The notes: generated from the sequence alone by a model not told the origin. Counted from the first letter of the stretch, positions 22,285 through 31,172 are shown. The stretch is 33,633 bases of DNA from an uncultured Pseudomonadota bacterium (GCA_902788485.1 CADAKI010000007.1:1-33633), one strand, 5' to 3'. Program-made: numbers and translations.

Positions 22285-25263
22285 TTATTCTGATATGGTA
22301 TGGCAACCATTTGCGCGATATAAATTTAACGCGTTCAGCCATCCTTGGCGAAATATACGTTGTCCCCTGCGGAATTGGGCCTCGCGACGATTTAAAAATT
22401 CTGTTCTTAAATCACCTTGATAGTTTTTTGCAGCGTCGATTGTTTTTGCATCAATTATACCGGTATTTTTTAACCCCAATATGTCTTGCAATAATCCGAT
22501 TGAGTTTTTTGTATTTCCGGTGCCCCATAATGCCATGAATACATCGCCACTGATTGCGTCGGGTAATTTGCCAATGTTATGTTTTTTCCAAAAATTATTA
22601 TATGCGATATCCTCGGCATCGGCGCGTGAAAAACCGGCTCTTTTTACCTCGGGGAAAGATTTCGATGAAACGCCATAACACGTATATCCTGCGGGGTCAC
22701 TGGGGTGTGATCCGCATCTACCTTCGGTTCGGAATTTTGTAATCATTGCCTTTTCAAATGCGGGTGATATGTTCGCATAACGTCCGGTTGTCAAAATATC
22801 TGATTTAAATGTTCCGCCGGACGATGATGGTTTTGTGCACGCCATGCCAATTTTTGTTCCGTCGTATGGTGGCTCATACCATTTTAGGTTTTTTGATGTG
22901 CCTGATGTGCCACCGGTGGCATCGATGTTTTCTTGGAATGCCATGTCACCATTTATTTCGGTTTGGACGGTGCCCGATTGTTGTTCCGTGTTTGTTGTTT
23001 CGTTATATCCATTGGTTGTCCACGGTGTATCGTTCATGAATAAATAATACAGTTCTTGTTTTTCGGTTCCCGGGTTGCGGATAATCGGTCGCACGACATA
23101 TATATCAACATCGCATGCGGTGACACCGGTTTCGTCTTGGACTTCAACCAGGTCTTGATGAAATTTTTCGGCAAAACTCATTGCCTGTAAAAACGCGGCA
23201 TCATCGTCGGTGGCGGATGTGGATGATCCAGCCCAGAATAACCACATGCCATGATTTACAACATTTTCAAATCCCGGCAAATCGTCTGCGGCCAATAATA
23301 AAAATGGTTCCAGTTCAATATTATTTGTGTAATCGCCGGTGGATGTTTCGGTGTAATCGTACACATCACCCACAAATTTTATCGCCATGGTCATGCCACT
23401 GACTGCGGCGGGAACCTTGGAAATTGCGGTGATATTTTTCATTGTATTGTGAAACAACCAATCGTTTATTTTGGATGATATGCCACTGGTGTTGGCGCGA
23501 ACAATACGGACGGCCTTGTCCATATTTTTTGCGTTTTTTATACCTGTGCGTGTTGCGCGTGCCGCACGATATGCGCGCACCGGCAACAATCCGCGGTTTG
23601 CACGCCATGCAACCTTGCCCTGGCGTAATAAATATGCGGTGTGTGCCAATTCGCGTTCGGCATTGACCAATTCTTTATATTTTGTCACATCATCCAATTT
23701 TTCTAATTTTGCCAATTCAGATGCATGCGCGTTTTGCAATTCTTGTAATTCAGTGTTGTATGTGTTTTTCAAGTTTGCAATTTCTTGTTCAACCTGTTTT
23801 GCCTCGTCGGCGGAAAGTTTCGCCTGATTACGAATGGTGTTTTGTTCTTGACGTGCGGTTTTTAATTGTGATTGCAATTTTGCGGCCTCGCCTGATTTGT
23901 GGGGGCGACTGGTGATTTCTGTTTCTAATTTTTTAATTTGTTGTTCCAATTCTTGCATGCGTTTTTGTTTTGATGCCGACAAAGGTTTGCCGTTTTTTAA
24001 CATGTTTTCGGCAGATTTTATTTTTTCGGCGGTACCCGCGGCGCGTTCAGCGGTGGCGGCCTGTTTTCTTGCGGTTTCCAATTCAGATTCCACGGCGCGA
24101 ATTGTTTTTGGATCGGCATTGCGTGCACGTAATAAATCCAGTTTGTGTGATACTTGCTTTAATGTTTGTTGTGCGGTGCGATTGACACCGGCGATGGTGC
24201 CGTATGCGTCTTCTGCTGTGTCGGCATATTTTATGGCGCGTGCAACATCGTCGGCGCGACGGGATGTTTTTATCCATTGCATTACATCGCGTGATTTACG
24301 TAATGTTTGTAATGCGACGCGCGATTTATTAAATGCGCGTGTGGCGCGTGCAAATTTTAATACGCCGTTCACAATTTCATATCCGCCAAATGTGACAACT
24401 GTTAAAACAACGTCGGCGGCAACCTCCAGTGCGGTAATCCATCGCAAATCGGCATCGCCATATACGAAATAATCGTTGCTTTCGGCGGTTTTTTGTTGTT
24501 CGCGTTCGGCGTCGGTTATTTCCGCATCATGTGGCAGTCCGCCACCAACCGTGCGTGTGACCGCGCGATTTATCATGTCGCCATCACCCGCAATCGCAGA
24601 GCGCGATGTGCATTGTGTGCCAAATATACCATCGTGGTCACGTGGGTATAATGTTTTTATGTTATCTTGCAAATATCGCAGTGCCACAACATTTGTTTTA
24701 CCCGGTGCAACATAGTTTGACAGTGCACCATGTTCGGTCACCAAAATCGCATACCATGCCGGGTCAACATTTACCCATACGATGCCGTTTTCGGCGTCGG
24801 CCGCGATATCGGGACTGATATCATCGGTTGCCAATTTGGGTTTTGTTGCCAGTAATAATTTTTGTTTTAATATGGATTTTTGTGTTTCGTAATTTATATC
24901 AATTATACGTCCGTTTGGAAAAGTATAAGACACCGTTTCAAAAACAATCGTGTCGTTGTCGGTGGCGGATTTAACCTCTGGGCATTCCAATATTTTGTTT
25001 AATGTTGCCGGCATAGAAAACGCCAAATGAACCCATGTATCGATTTCAGAACCGTCGGCGTCTTGTGCCAACTGTTCATCGGGGGTGCCGGTGTTTTTTA
25101 ATGTATCAACCGTTGCGCGCAACGCATCGGCAAAAACCGCGGTTGCACATTTTGTATTGGTCGGATTGCGTTGTAATAATTCATCCACCGAATATGTGTC
25201 GGCGGCACGCGATACCAATGGTATAAGTAAAATTATCAGAAAAAATACAATTTTCTTTATCAT
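22285..25263 (-). CDS. Exported coiled-coil protein with C-terminal GH108-type muramidase domain
   Basis: This 992-residue protein has an N-terminal signal peptide (MIKKIVFFLIILLIPLVSRAA), a globular region to about residue 275, a hydrophobic stretch at about 282-300, a long Ala/Lys/Glu coiled coil (about 350-560), a basic stretch, a second helical hydrophobic part near 640, and a C-terminal domain at about 832-980. That domain matches the glycoside hydrolase 108 pattern: catalytic Glu 847 in the TEG motif, PAGYTCYGVSSKSFPEV, LQDILGLKNTGIIDAKT and FRQGWL. GH108 enzymes cut peptidoglycan glycan strands and are usually short phage or secretion muramidases, so this size and layout are unusual. 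It starts by TAATG overlap with the upstream gene. Confidence 0.85.
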   Translation of the reverse strand: MIKKIVFFLIILLIPLVSRAADTYSVDELLQRNPTNTKCATAVFADALRATVDTLKNTGTPDEQLAQDADGSEIDTWVHLAFSMPATLNKILECPEVKSATDNDTIVFETVSYTFPNGRIIDINYETQKSILKQKLLLATKPKLATDDISPDIAADAENGIVWVNVDPAWYAILVTEHGALSNYVAPGKTNVVALRYLQDNIKTLYPRDHDGIFGTQCTSRSAIAGDGDMINRAVTRTVGGGLPHDAEITDAEREQQKTAESNDYFVYGDADLRWITALEVAADVVLTVVTFGGYEIVNGVLKFARATRAFNKSRVALQTLRKSRDVMQWIKTSRRADDVARAIKYADTAEDAYGTIAGVNRTAQQTLKQVSHKLDLLRARNADPKTIRAVESELETARKQAATAERAAGTAEKIKSAENMLKNGKPLSASKQKRMQELEQQIKKLETEITSRPHKSGEAAKLQSQLKTARQEQNTIRNQAKLSADEAKQVEQEIANLKNTYNTELQELQNAHASELAKLEKLDDVTKYKELVNAERELAHTAYLLRQGKVAWRANRGLLPVRAYRAARATRTGIKNAKNMDKAVRIVRANTSGISSKINDWLFHNTMKNITAISKVPAAVSGMTMAIKFVGDVYDYTETSTGDYTNNIELEPFLLLAADDLPGFENVVNHGMWLFWAGSSTSATDDDAAFLQAMSFAEKFHQDLVEVQDETGVTACDVDIYVVRPIIRNPGTEKQELYYLFMNDTPWTTNGYNETTNTEQQSGTVQTEINGDMAFQENIDATGGTSGTSKNLKWYEPPYDGTKIGMACTKPSSSGGTFKSDILTTGRYANISPAFEKAMITKFRTEGRCGSHPSDPAGYTCYGVSSKSFPEVKRAGFSRADAEDIAYNNFWKKHNIGKLPDAISGDVFMALWGTGNTKNSIGLLQDILGLKNTGIIDAKTIDAAKNYQGDLRTEFLNRREAQFRRGQRIFRQGWLNALNLYRANGCHTISE

Positions 25264-26123
25264 TATTTTTTACATGAACTCATATATGCATCCAATGCTT
25301 TCAACCACGGGTCCACTGTGTGTCGATGAATAACGTCTTTTTTATCTTTGCCGGCACCACCAGATACATCATTATTAAAAGTGTCGTTTTCGAAATTGCC
25401 GCCGGACGAGTCATCGCCAGAATTGCCACCGTCCGAGTTGTTATCAGATGTTTTTTTACAATCCGCGGCACATGTTCCATCATCACATGGTTCGGTGTAT
25501 TTACCGTTGGCACCCACACAATAATAACCAACGCAGATGTTTGGATATGTTGGGCTGTCGTAATGTTTTACCAAATATTCGCTAGGGGTGTTATCGTCAT
25601 CCAAAACGGGTTTGTTGTTCCATACCATAACCTCGTTGGTTTTGTTTATAGTATCATTTTTTTTCCATTTTGTATCGGTGCAATCTGTAATTGCTTTTGT
25701 TTTTGGACTGTAATGTTTATACCAATTATCACTGCCAGAGCCCTCATAAGAGATGGCACAGGTTCGGTAGCCCAATAGTGAATTGCTTAATGTATAGGCG
25801 TTTGTTGGTAGTTTTTCTGGTAAAATTATTTTTTTACCATCTGCATAATTTTCGTCGTATATCACCCTGGTTGTGTTTTTTGGATTCGTTTCTGTTCCCA
25901 GTATACATATAGTTGTATTAACTTTGCATGCCTTGCTGTCTGCTAAGAAACAATGTGGTTTGTTATTTTTTACATAACAAAAATAATCGTTGCCCCATTC
26001 CCAACCGTTTGTTTGTTTATTTATACATTGCCATTCATAGGCACGGCTTGTTTGGTCGGCGCATGCAGTATACGGAAAAACAATAAATTCCATTAATGCA
26101 AAAACCATAAATATTTTTTTCAT
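25263..26123 (-). CDS. Secreted Cys-containing protein with Asp/Ser/Gly linker
   Basis: I do not recognise this 286-residue protein. A signal peptide (MKKIFMVFALMEFIVFPYTACA) leads to a Trp/Tyr/Cys-rich region with paired cysteines. Then come a segment reading ICVGYYCVGANGKYTEPC and CDDGTCAADC, a low-complexity Asn/Asp/Ser/Gly linker (about residues 224-256), and a short C-terminal helix ending MSSCKK. It starts 2 bp after the previous gene and its stop overlaps the next start (TAATG), so it is tightly coupled to the 365-residue secreted protein and the muramidase-domain protein. The layout suggests a periplasmic or surface component; the function is unknown. Confidence 0.85.
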   Translation of the reverse strand: MKKIFMVFALMEFIVFPYTACADQTSRAYEWQCINKQTNGWEWGNDYFCYVKNNKPHCFLADSKACKVNTTICILGTETNPKNTTRVIYDENYADGKKIILPEKLPTNAYTLSNSLLGYRTCAISYEGSGSDNWYKHYSPKTKAITDCTDTKWKKNDTINKTNEVMVWNNKPVLDDDNTPSEYLVKHYDSPTYPNICVGYYCVGANGKYTEPCDDGTCAADCKKTSDNNSDGGNSGDDSSGGNFENDTFNNDVSGGAGKDKKDVIHRHTVDPWLKALDAYMSSCKK

Positions 26124-26125
26124 TT

Positions 26126-27223
26126 TTAATTCATCCCCATTTCGTGAAATGTTGATTCTAAATCTTTAAAATATTTGTCACGAACCTGTTCTTTATATTT
26201 TTCAAAATCTTCATCGCATGCTTTTATACTCAAAATTTGTAGTATTTCATCACGAAAGCGTGAATTACGTGTACATGTACACGGGGATTCCAGTGCCTCG
26301 CCCAATGCGTTACCGTATGTGCTCATTTTATTCTTTACAAACTCTTCGGCGGTTTGATTGCTGGTGCCGTCGATTTGACGTTTGGCCTCGTTAAACATCA
26401 TGGTTTCAGCGGATTCTTCATCTTCGCCATATTTGGCAATGCATGCGCGAACGGTGGCAATTTCATTACACAGGGCGTCGGTCGCACTGTGGTATAATTT
26501 ATCGTCGCGTTCGATGTTTAATGGAATATAGGTTTGGGCGTTTTTATATGGTTCGTACCCGGCGCGTTTAATTTCGTTTTTTTGTTCAAAAGATAAATCG
26601 TCAAATGCCGTCGGAAATTCCGCGGATGTGATGTTATCTGACGATGTTTTTGTTTGGTTTTGTAAAGATTTTAATTCCGCCGCACGTTTTTCATATTCGG
26701 TTTGTTTTTTTGCGGTTTGCGCGGTTGGTGTGCCGGTTGGAAATGATGTTTGTGTGGCGTTGGTGGTCGCGTTTATTGTTGGCATAACACGCCGCGCCGA
26801 TTCCGCCACCGTTGTATTTGAATTTGGATTTATATATTTTTGATATTCACCATCGATATAGCCGGCGCAACTGGATGCGTAATTATATACCGGTAATTTC
26901 GACAATGCGACCATGATTTCCGGGCGAACATCCGGTAATGTCGCGTTGCGGCAATTATTACGTGTGGCGCATATGTTTTGTATTAATGCGGCAATGGTAA
27001 CCTGGCAATCAGCAGGTTTCAGCGCCGGACCAGAATTATATACGATTTTTGGATATGATGCACCGTATGTGCCAGGTGTGTAAAATGGGTTCGATGAATA
27101 ATTTTGGGCGTTTTGAATCAGACCATATTGCGAAAATGGTGTTGATGCGGCATGTGTTTGTGTCGCGACGCATGTTGTCGCAATCATGCAGAAAACCGGT
27201 AAAAAACAGCGTTTAATAAACAA
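26126..27223 (-). CDS. Secreted protein of unknown function, TTG start
   Basis: I do not recognise this 365-residue protein. Translation probably begins at a TTG (27223-27221), because AGGGA lies just upstream and only this start gives a full signal peptide (MFIKRCFLPVFCMIATTCVATQTHA). The mature part has a Cys-containing segment (DCQVTIAALIQNICATRNNC, then SSCAGYIDGEYQKYI), a Thr/Ala/Asn-rich low-complexity stretch (about 145-180), and a charged, helical C-terminal half with CTCT and one more Cys. It lies 24 bp after the prepilin peptidase gene, so it is a candidate partner of whatever that peptidase processes, but it shows no prepilin signal itself. Confidence 0.85.
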   Translation of the reverse strand: MFIKRCFLPVFCMIATTCVATQTHAASTPFSQYGLIQNAQNYSSNPFYTPGTYGASYPKIVYNSGPALKPADCQVTIAALIQNICATRNNCRNATLPDVRPEIMVALSKLPVYNYASSCAGYIDGEYQKYINPNSNTTVAESARRVMPTINATTNATQTSFPTGTPTAQTAKKQTEYEKRAAELKSLQNQTKTSSDNITSAEFPTAFDDLSFEQKNEIKRAGYEPYKNAQTYIPLNIERDDKLYHSATDALCNEIATVRACIAKYGEDEESAETMMFNEAKRQIDGTSNQTAEEFVKNKMSTYGNALGEALESPCTCTRNSRFRDEILQILSIKACDEDFEKYKEQVRDKYFKDLESTFHEMGMN

Positions 27224-27247
27224 TTTTCCCTGCTCCCTCTGATGCGA

Positions 27248-27709
27248 TTATAACAAAAACAAAATTGTAATGAAAGATAAAAATCCGCCGGCAAACAAAA
27301 AAGGTGCAAATGGAATAAATTTTTGATGTTTTTTATATCCCCAAATCATGCCAAATATGCATGCAAACACCAAGCCGATAGCCAATCCAAATGTTCCCAA
27401 CCATAAACCGGCAACCGCCAATAATTTTATATCGCCCATGCCGATTGGTGTGTTTGTTTTGTCGTGCGAAAAATGTTCAAAAATAATACCCACGATTGCC
27501 GCCATGGCATACCCCAATACGGCACCGGCAACCGATTCGGCGGTACTGCATATCCACGGAAAAAAATGTGTCACAACCAATCCGATTAACATTAATGGAA
27601 ATAAATACGCGTCGGGGATGATTCTGCGCCGGAAATCCGCCACAGATATGCGCCATGCACAAAAAATTGCCCCAATTAATAATGCGCCAAAAAAAGTATA
27701 AAAAAACAT
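27248..27709 (-). CDS. A24 (type IV prepilin-like) aspartic peptidase
   Basis: This 153-residue polytopic inner-membrane peptidase belongs to the A24 family, which cleaves the leader from type IV prepilins and pseudopilins. Both catalytic aspartates are present: D25 (VADFRRRIIPD) and D93 in the GxGD motif (IGMGDIK). It lacks the N-terminal methyltransferase domain of full-length PilD, so it is of the short TadV/CpaA-like type. I chose the ATG at 27709, with AAGGGGG 5-6 nt upstream, rather than a longer frame from 27769. It is the first gene of the minus-strand operon of secreted proteins and is divergent from gcrA. No prepilin gene is visible in this window. Confidence 0.9.
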   Translation of the reverse strand: MFFYTFFGALLIGAIFCAWRISVADFRRRIIPDAYLFPLMLIGLVVTHFFPWICSTAESVAGAVLGYAMAAIVGIIFEHFSHDKTNTPIGMGDIKLLAVAGLWLGTFGLAIGLVFACIFGMIWGYKKHQKFIPFAPFLFAGGFLSFITILFLL

Positions 27710-27728
27710 CAATTCCCCCTTGCATTGC

Positions 27729-27733
27729 GATTC
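27729..27733. promoter_or_regulatory. GANTC (CcrM-type) methylation site at the gcrA promoter
   Basis: GATTC lies 5 bp upstream of the gcrA -10 box and inside the leader of the divergent operon. In Caulobacter, GcrA acts at promoters carrying CcrM-methylated GANTC sites. Whether this genome has CcrM is not shown by the window. Confidence 0.5.
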
Positions 27734-27738
27734 GGTTG

Positions 27739-27769
27739 TATGATACACTGGTACATATATATAAAACAA
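27739..27769. promoter_or_regulatory. Divergent overlapping promoters of gcrA and the prepilin-peptidase operon
   Basis: For plus, TATGAT (27739-27744) is a -10 box with no good -35. For minus, TTGTTT (27769-27764) and TATCAT (27745-27740) are separated by 18 bp. The two -10 boxes are on opposite strands of the same bases, so the two transcripts should be mutually exclusive. Confidence 0.5.
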
Positions 27770-27782
27770 GGATTTTTATAAG

Positions 27783-28406
27783 ATGGCAACAGGTTGGGAC
27801 GCAAATAAATTAAAAAAATTAAAAGCACTGGTTGGCAAGGGGTTATCAACATCGGAAATTGGTAAACGCTTGGAAATGAGTAAGAACGCCGTTGTCGGCA
27901 AATTAAACCGTTTGGGTTGGAATTTAAAGGCCACAACCGGCAGTGCCGTGCGTAAAACATCGGCGTCGGGTGCCAGTGTTGCGAAAAAGCCCGCAACAAA
28001 AAAATCTAAATTACCAATTTCTAAAAAAATTGCACCGGTAAAACCGGTTGTTATGCCCAAGGTTAAACCGGTTAAAAAATCTGCGTCAAAAAAGTCGGTT
28101 GAAAAACCGGTGAAGGAATCAAAAACGGCAAAACGTCCGGTCGCACCTGAAAAATCAACGGTAAAGCATTTGCCACGTGCGGTTGAATCAAATAAAAAAT
28201 CTGGGGCGAATTTGGCAATGCATCAACGGATTATTCAACATTCGTTGGAAATGGCGGCATTAAAGCCAAATCAATGCCGTTGGCCGATTGGTGATCCGGA
28301 TTCTGAAAATTTCCATTTTTGTGGGGATCCGGTGTTTGTGGGTAAACCATATTGTTATGAACATTGCCGCCAGGCATATCAATTCACGGCACCTAAGAAA
28401 AAATAA
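27783..28406 (+). CDS. gcrA: GcrA cell-cycle regulator
   Basis: This 207-residue protein is GcrA, an alphaproteobacterial transcription cofactor that binds sigma-70 and activates promoters bearing methylated GANTC sites. The N-terminal helix-turn-helix region (about residues 1-48) ends in SKNAVVGKLNRLGW. A Lys/Pro/Ser-rich linker of about 100 residues follows. The C-terminal sigma-interacting domain reads CRWPIGDPDSENFHFCG....GKPYCYEHCRQAY, with the family's conserved cysteines. The linker is longer and more basic than in Caulobacter. AAGGA lies 10 nt before the ATG. A GATTC site at its own promoter suggests autoregulation. A bitopic acidic protein gene follows after 22 bp. Confidence 0.97.
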   Translation: MATGWDANKLKKLKALVGKGLSTSEIGKRLEMSKNAVVGKLNRLGWNLKATTGSAVRKTSASGASVAKKPATKKSKLPISKKIAPVKPVVMPKVKPVKKSASKKSVEKPVKESKTAKRPVAPEKSTVKHLPRAVESNKKSGANLAMHQRIIQHSLEMAALKPNQCRWPIGDPDSENFHFCGDPVFVGKPYCYEHCRQAYQFTAPKKK

Positions 28407-28428
28407 CTGAAACATTTGGGGGATAAAA

Positions 28429-30621
28429 ATGCCAAGCGAGAAGAAAAATGTTGTGTTAAAACCAACCGATTATGAAATCGAGGGAAATTCTGTTCGTGCG
28501 TTTTATGATGCCAATGGTAAATTGGTGTTTGTTCTGGATTTGACAACAAATGATATAAAGCCAAATGTTTTATTGGTTATGGCGTCGCGTGGTAATCGTA
28601 AATGGGACGATGTGTTGGCAAATGATTATGGTATGAATTTGGAAAATGTGCGTCCTAAAAAAGATAATAAATATCAAAAGTTAGATGTGGAATATGACGG
28701 ATTGGTCGTTTATGACAATTTGATTCGCGCATATGAAAATGGTGATGCGTTAGACACGTATTTGAACGATTTAACGGATTTTCGCGTGGTTGCGGCGCGT
28801 AATTCTGCGACAGAACGGATGGATGTCGCCCGTGCAATTGCCGATAATGCGCGCGAAACGATTGATAAAACATCGGATACAATCGTTGAATTACAGGCCA
28901 AGATAAAGGCGGCGCGTGCAAAAATCGCAAGCCTGCGTCGTGGTATTGGGCGCGAACCAACCAAGGAATCTGCGGCAAAAATATTAAAGGCCGAGGCCGC
29001 ATTGGATGCGTTAAATGATAAGTTGGCGCGTGCACAAAAACGTTTGGAAAATGCAAACAAACGGCTGTTATCTGCCCAGGATGATATGGATGCGGCGCGT
29101 GCGGTTTTGGATTTGTTGCCACGTGGACACAATAATAAAAAAACTGAGGCAATGCGTTCCGGTGTTGTGGTGCCGGTTGTGACAATGCATGGTAATAGTA
29201 AAAACCGGCATGATGACACGGAATCGGATGACGATGTGTCAGATTTGGATGAAGAAACGGAAATAGATGCGGATTACGATATGGATGAAAATAATTCTGA
29301 GATAAAGCCGTTATTTGATAAAGACCCGAATATATTGGATGACAAAATCGCATTTAAACCAATTGATTTTGGGACGTCTGATGATATTTCCGATGTGGAA
29401 ATTGATGATGAAAAAACATCTGACGATGATGTGGTGACGGAAGATGCGGAACAGGATGCAGAAAATGTTGTTGTGGATTCTGGGGCGGATGATGTTGATA
29501 ATGCGCCGGATGTTGCATTTAAACCGCCACGCGCGGTTATGGATGCGGTGAAATTGCCGGATAAATATGATACGGATGATGTTAAATTGGATGATGTTTT
29601 TTCGGAAAGTTTGGATGAAAATGTCGCGTATGATGCGTTGCCGGCGGATGGTTTGACAACGGATGTGTCAGATGATACAGAACAATCTGATAATACTCCT
29701 GATAATACCACACCGGATGATACGCACAAGGCACCTGTGTTGGATTCTTTGCAAAATATAGAGTTTGTTGCGCCTGATGCAGACGGTTTAGACGACAATC
29801 GAACAAATAAAATGGCGGAAACGACGGATAATGTATCGAAAGCACCAGATGGCGCAGATGGTGTGTCAGAAATCACAGATAAAACACTTGTCGAACAAAA
29901 TGTTGAAGAGAAACCTGCCCTGATGGCTGCGCCGGCGGTGAATTTAACGCCTGCTACACGTCCCGGGACACCGGCGGGAACGGCGCAAAATGTTGTGCGT
30001 AATGATATTCCAAAACAAACAAGTGCGACGCATAAACCCGGATTTTTGTATTATGTGTTGTTGTTGGTTTTGATTGCTTTGTCTGTATTTACATTGTGGT
30101 TGTATCATCGTTCAAATGTGTCAAATGATGTAATGCCGACCGTCGTTGCGGAAAATGCCCCAACCATTACAGATGTTCGCATGGATGAAACACCGGATGA
30201 CGACAATCCTTTTGTTGCCAGTGGCAATGTTGTGACGGCGCCACAACCAATATTGACCCAAACAGTGGAAAGTTCTTTGAACAAGATTGCGGATGCGGCG
30301 GATGTACCAACAACATCTGATACAGATGATGATGTCACAGATAGTGCGCCAGATGTGAATCCGGATGTTGCCATGCCCCAGCCAGCAGAACCCGTGTTAG
30401 ATGCGGTGCCGGATGTTGCGCCGGTTGTGAATAAACCAGAATACAATGTATCCCAAGAAAATGTGTTTACAAATGGTAATAACGGTGGTGGTAATTTGTG
30501 CGCGGGTGATGTTGCGCCCGATGCAAATGGTTGTTGCCCCGGTGAAACATATTCAACGGTAAATGGGCAAAAGGTTTGTTGTCCAGATGACGGAATAGAT
30601 TGTTATCCACCAATGTTTTAA
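28429..30621 (+). CDS. Bitopic acidic coiled-coil protein with Cys-rich periplasmic tail
   Basis: I do not recognise this 730-residue protein. No signal peptide is present. A folded-looking N-terminal domain (about 1-110) is followed by a coiled coil (about 125-230), a very acidic Asp-rich disordered stretch (about 255-500), and one membrane helix at about 538-558 (FLYYVLLLVLIALSVFTLWL). A disordered periplasmic segment then ends in a Cys-rich tail (LCAGDVAPDANGCCPGETYS..VCCPDDGIDCYPP). The topology should be N-terminus inside. GGGGGAT lies upstream of the ATG, and the gene follows gcrA by 22 bp. It could tether a cytoplasmic machine to an envelope structure; that is inference. Confidence 0.88.
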   Translation: MPSEKKNVVLKPTDYEIEGNSVRAFYDANGKLVFVLDLTTNDIKPNVLLVMASRGNRKWDDVLANDYGMNLENVRPKKDNKYQKLDVEYDGLVVYDNLIRAYENGDALDTYLNDLTDFRVVAARNSATERMDVARAIADNARETIDKTSDTIVELQAKIKAARAKIASLRRGIGREPTKESAAKILKAEAALDALNDKLARAQKRLENANKRLLSAQDDMDAARAVLDLLPRGHNNKKTEAMRSGVVVPVVTMHGNSKNRHDDTESDDDVSDLDEETEIDADYDMDENNSEIKPLFDKDPNILDDKIAFKPIDFGTSDDISDVEIDDEKTSDDDVVTEDAEQDAENVVVDSGADDVDNAPDVAFKPPRAVMDAVKLPDKYDTDDVKLDDVFSESLDENVAYDALPADGLTTDVSDDTEQSDNTPDNTTPDDTHKAPVLDSLQNIEFVAPDADGLDDNRTNKMAETTDNVSKAPDGADGVSEITDKTLVEQNVEEKPALMAAPAVNLTPATRPGTPAGTAQNVVRNDIPKQTSATHKPGFLYYVLLLVLIALSVFTLWLYHRSNVSNDVMPTVVAENAPTITDVRMDETPDDDNPFVASGNVVTAPQPILTQTVESSLNKIADAADVPTTSDTDDDVTDSAPDVNPDVAMPQPAEPVLDAVPDVAPVVNKPEYNVSQENVFTNGNNGGGNLCAGDVAPDANGCCPGETYSTVNGQKVCCPDDGIDCYPPMF

Positions 30622-30624
30622 TGT

Positions 30625-30656
30625 AAAAAAAACGCCCAAATTTGGGCGTTTTTTTT
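30625..30656. terminator. Bidirectional terminator after the gcrA operon and acpS
   Basis: A perfect 32-bp palindrome whose core is ACGCCCAAA/TTTGGGCGT, with eight A on the left and eight T on the right. It ends the plus-strand operon and the minus-strand acpS transcript. Confidence 0.92.
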
Positions 30657-30663
30657 GTATATT

Positions 30664-31050
30664 TTATTTTTCAATGGTTTCTATAACAACAATTGCGGCA
30701 GAATAATCAGATTGATCCGTAATTGATAAATGTATTTTTGGGGTTGCACCATTGCATAATTCTTTTAATGCGACCTTGGCACCGCCGTTTAATAACAATT
30801 CTGGCGCGCCCATATCGTTGTGGATAACCGATACATCTGAAAAACTGATGTCGTCACCAAAACCGGTATGTAATGCTTTTAAGCATGCCTCGCGCGCGGC
30901 CCAAAAGTTTGCCAAATGTTTTTCGGCGTTTGCGTTGTCGTTGTCAGCGTATTCTAATTCGTTCTTGGTAAATATGCGTTGTTTTTTAAATGCAGACCAA
31001 TCCAAAAAACGGTTGCATTCAACCAAATCAATTCCAATTCCGATAATCAC
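30664..31050 (-). CDS. acpS: Holo-[acyl-carrier-protein] synthase
   Basis: This 128-residue enzyme transfers the 4'-phosphopantetheine arm from coenzyme A to apo-ACP, which makes ACP active for fatty acid and lipid A synthesis. The metal-binding residues are D8 (GIDLVE) and E54 in the AREACLKAL segment, with the usual FxDVSV strand after it. Its length is normal. Translation starts at GTG (31050-31048), with AAGGGAG 7 nt upstream. It is a single-gene unit between two terminators. The lpxA acyltransferase in this window depends on its product. Confidence 0.95.
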   Translation of the reverse strand: MIIGIGIDLVECNRFLDWSAFKKQRIFTKNELEYADNDNANAEKHLANFWAAREACLKALHTGFGDDISFSDVSVIHNDMGAPELLLNGGAKVALKELCNGATPKIHLSITDQSDYSAAIVVIETIEK

Positions 31051-31142
31051 TGTTTTTCTCCCTTGTTATGTTTTTTTATAACATGGCTATATTGTATATT
31101 TTAAACGATTCGTGCAAGTATATTATCATGAATTTTGTGTGT

Positions 31143-31167
31143 AAAAAAATCCCCGGAAAATCCGGGG
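31143..31167 (-). terminator. Terminator of the fibre-like protein gene
   Basis: On the minus strand the stem CCCCGGA/TCCGGGG (31167-31161 with 31157-31151) is followed by a T-run of seven (31149-31143). Confidence 0.88.
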
Positions 31168-31172
31168 TGTTT

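Noticed and set aside
18371..27709. Genomic island or prophage inserted at the tRNA genes
   Set aside because: No integrase, transposase, terminase or direct repeat of a tRNA 3' end was found. The GH108 domain alone is not enough evidence for phage origin.
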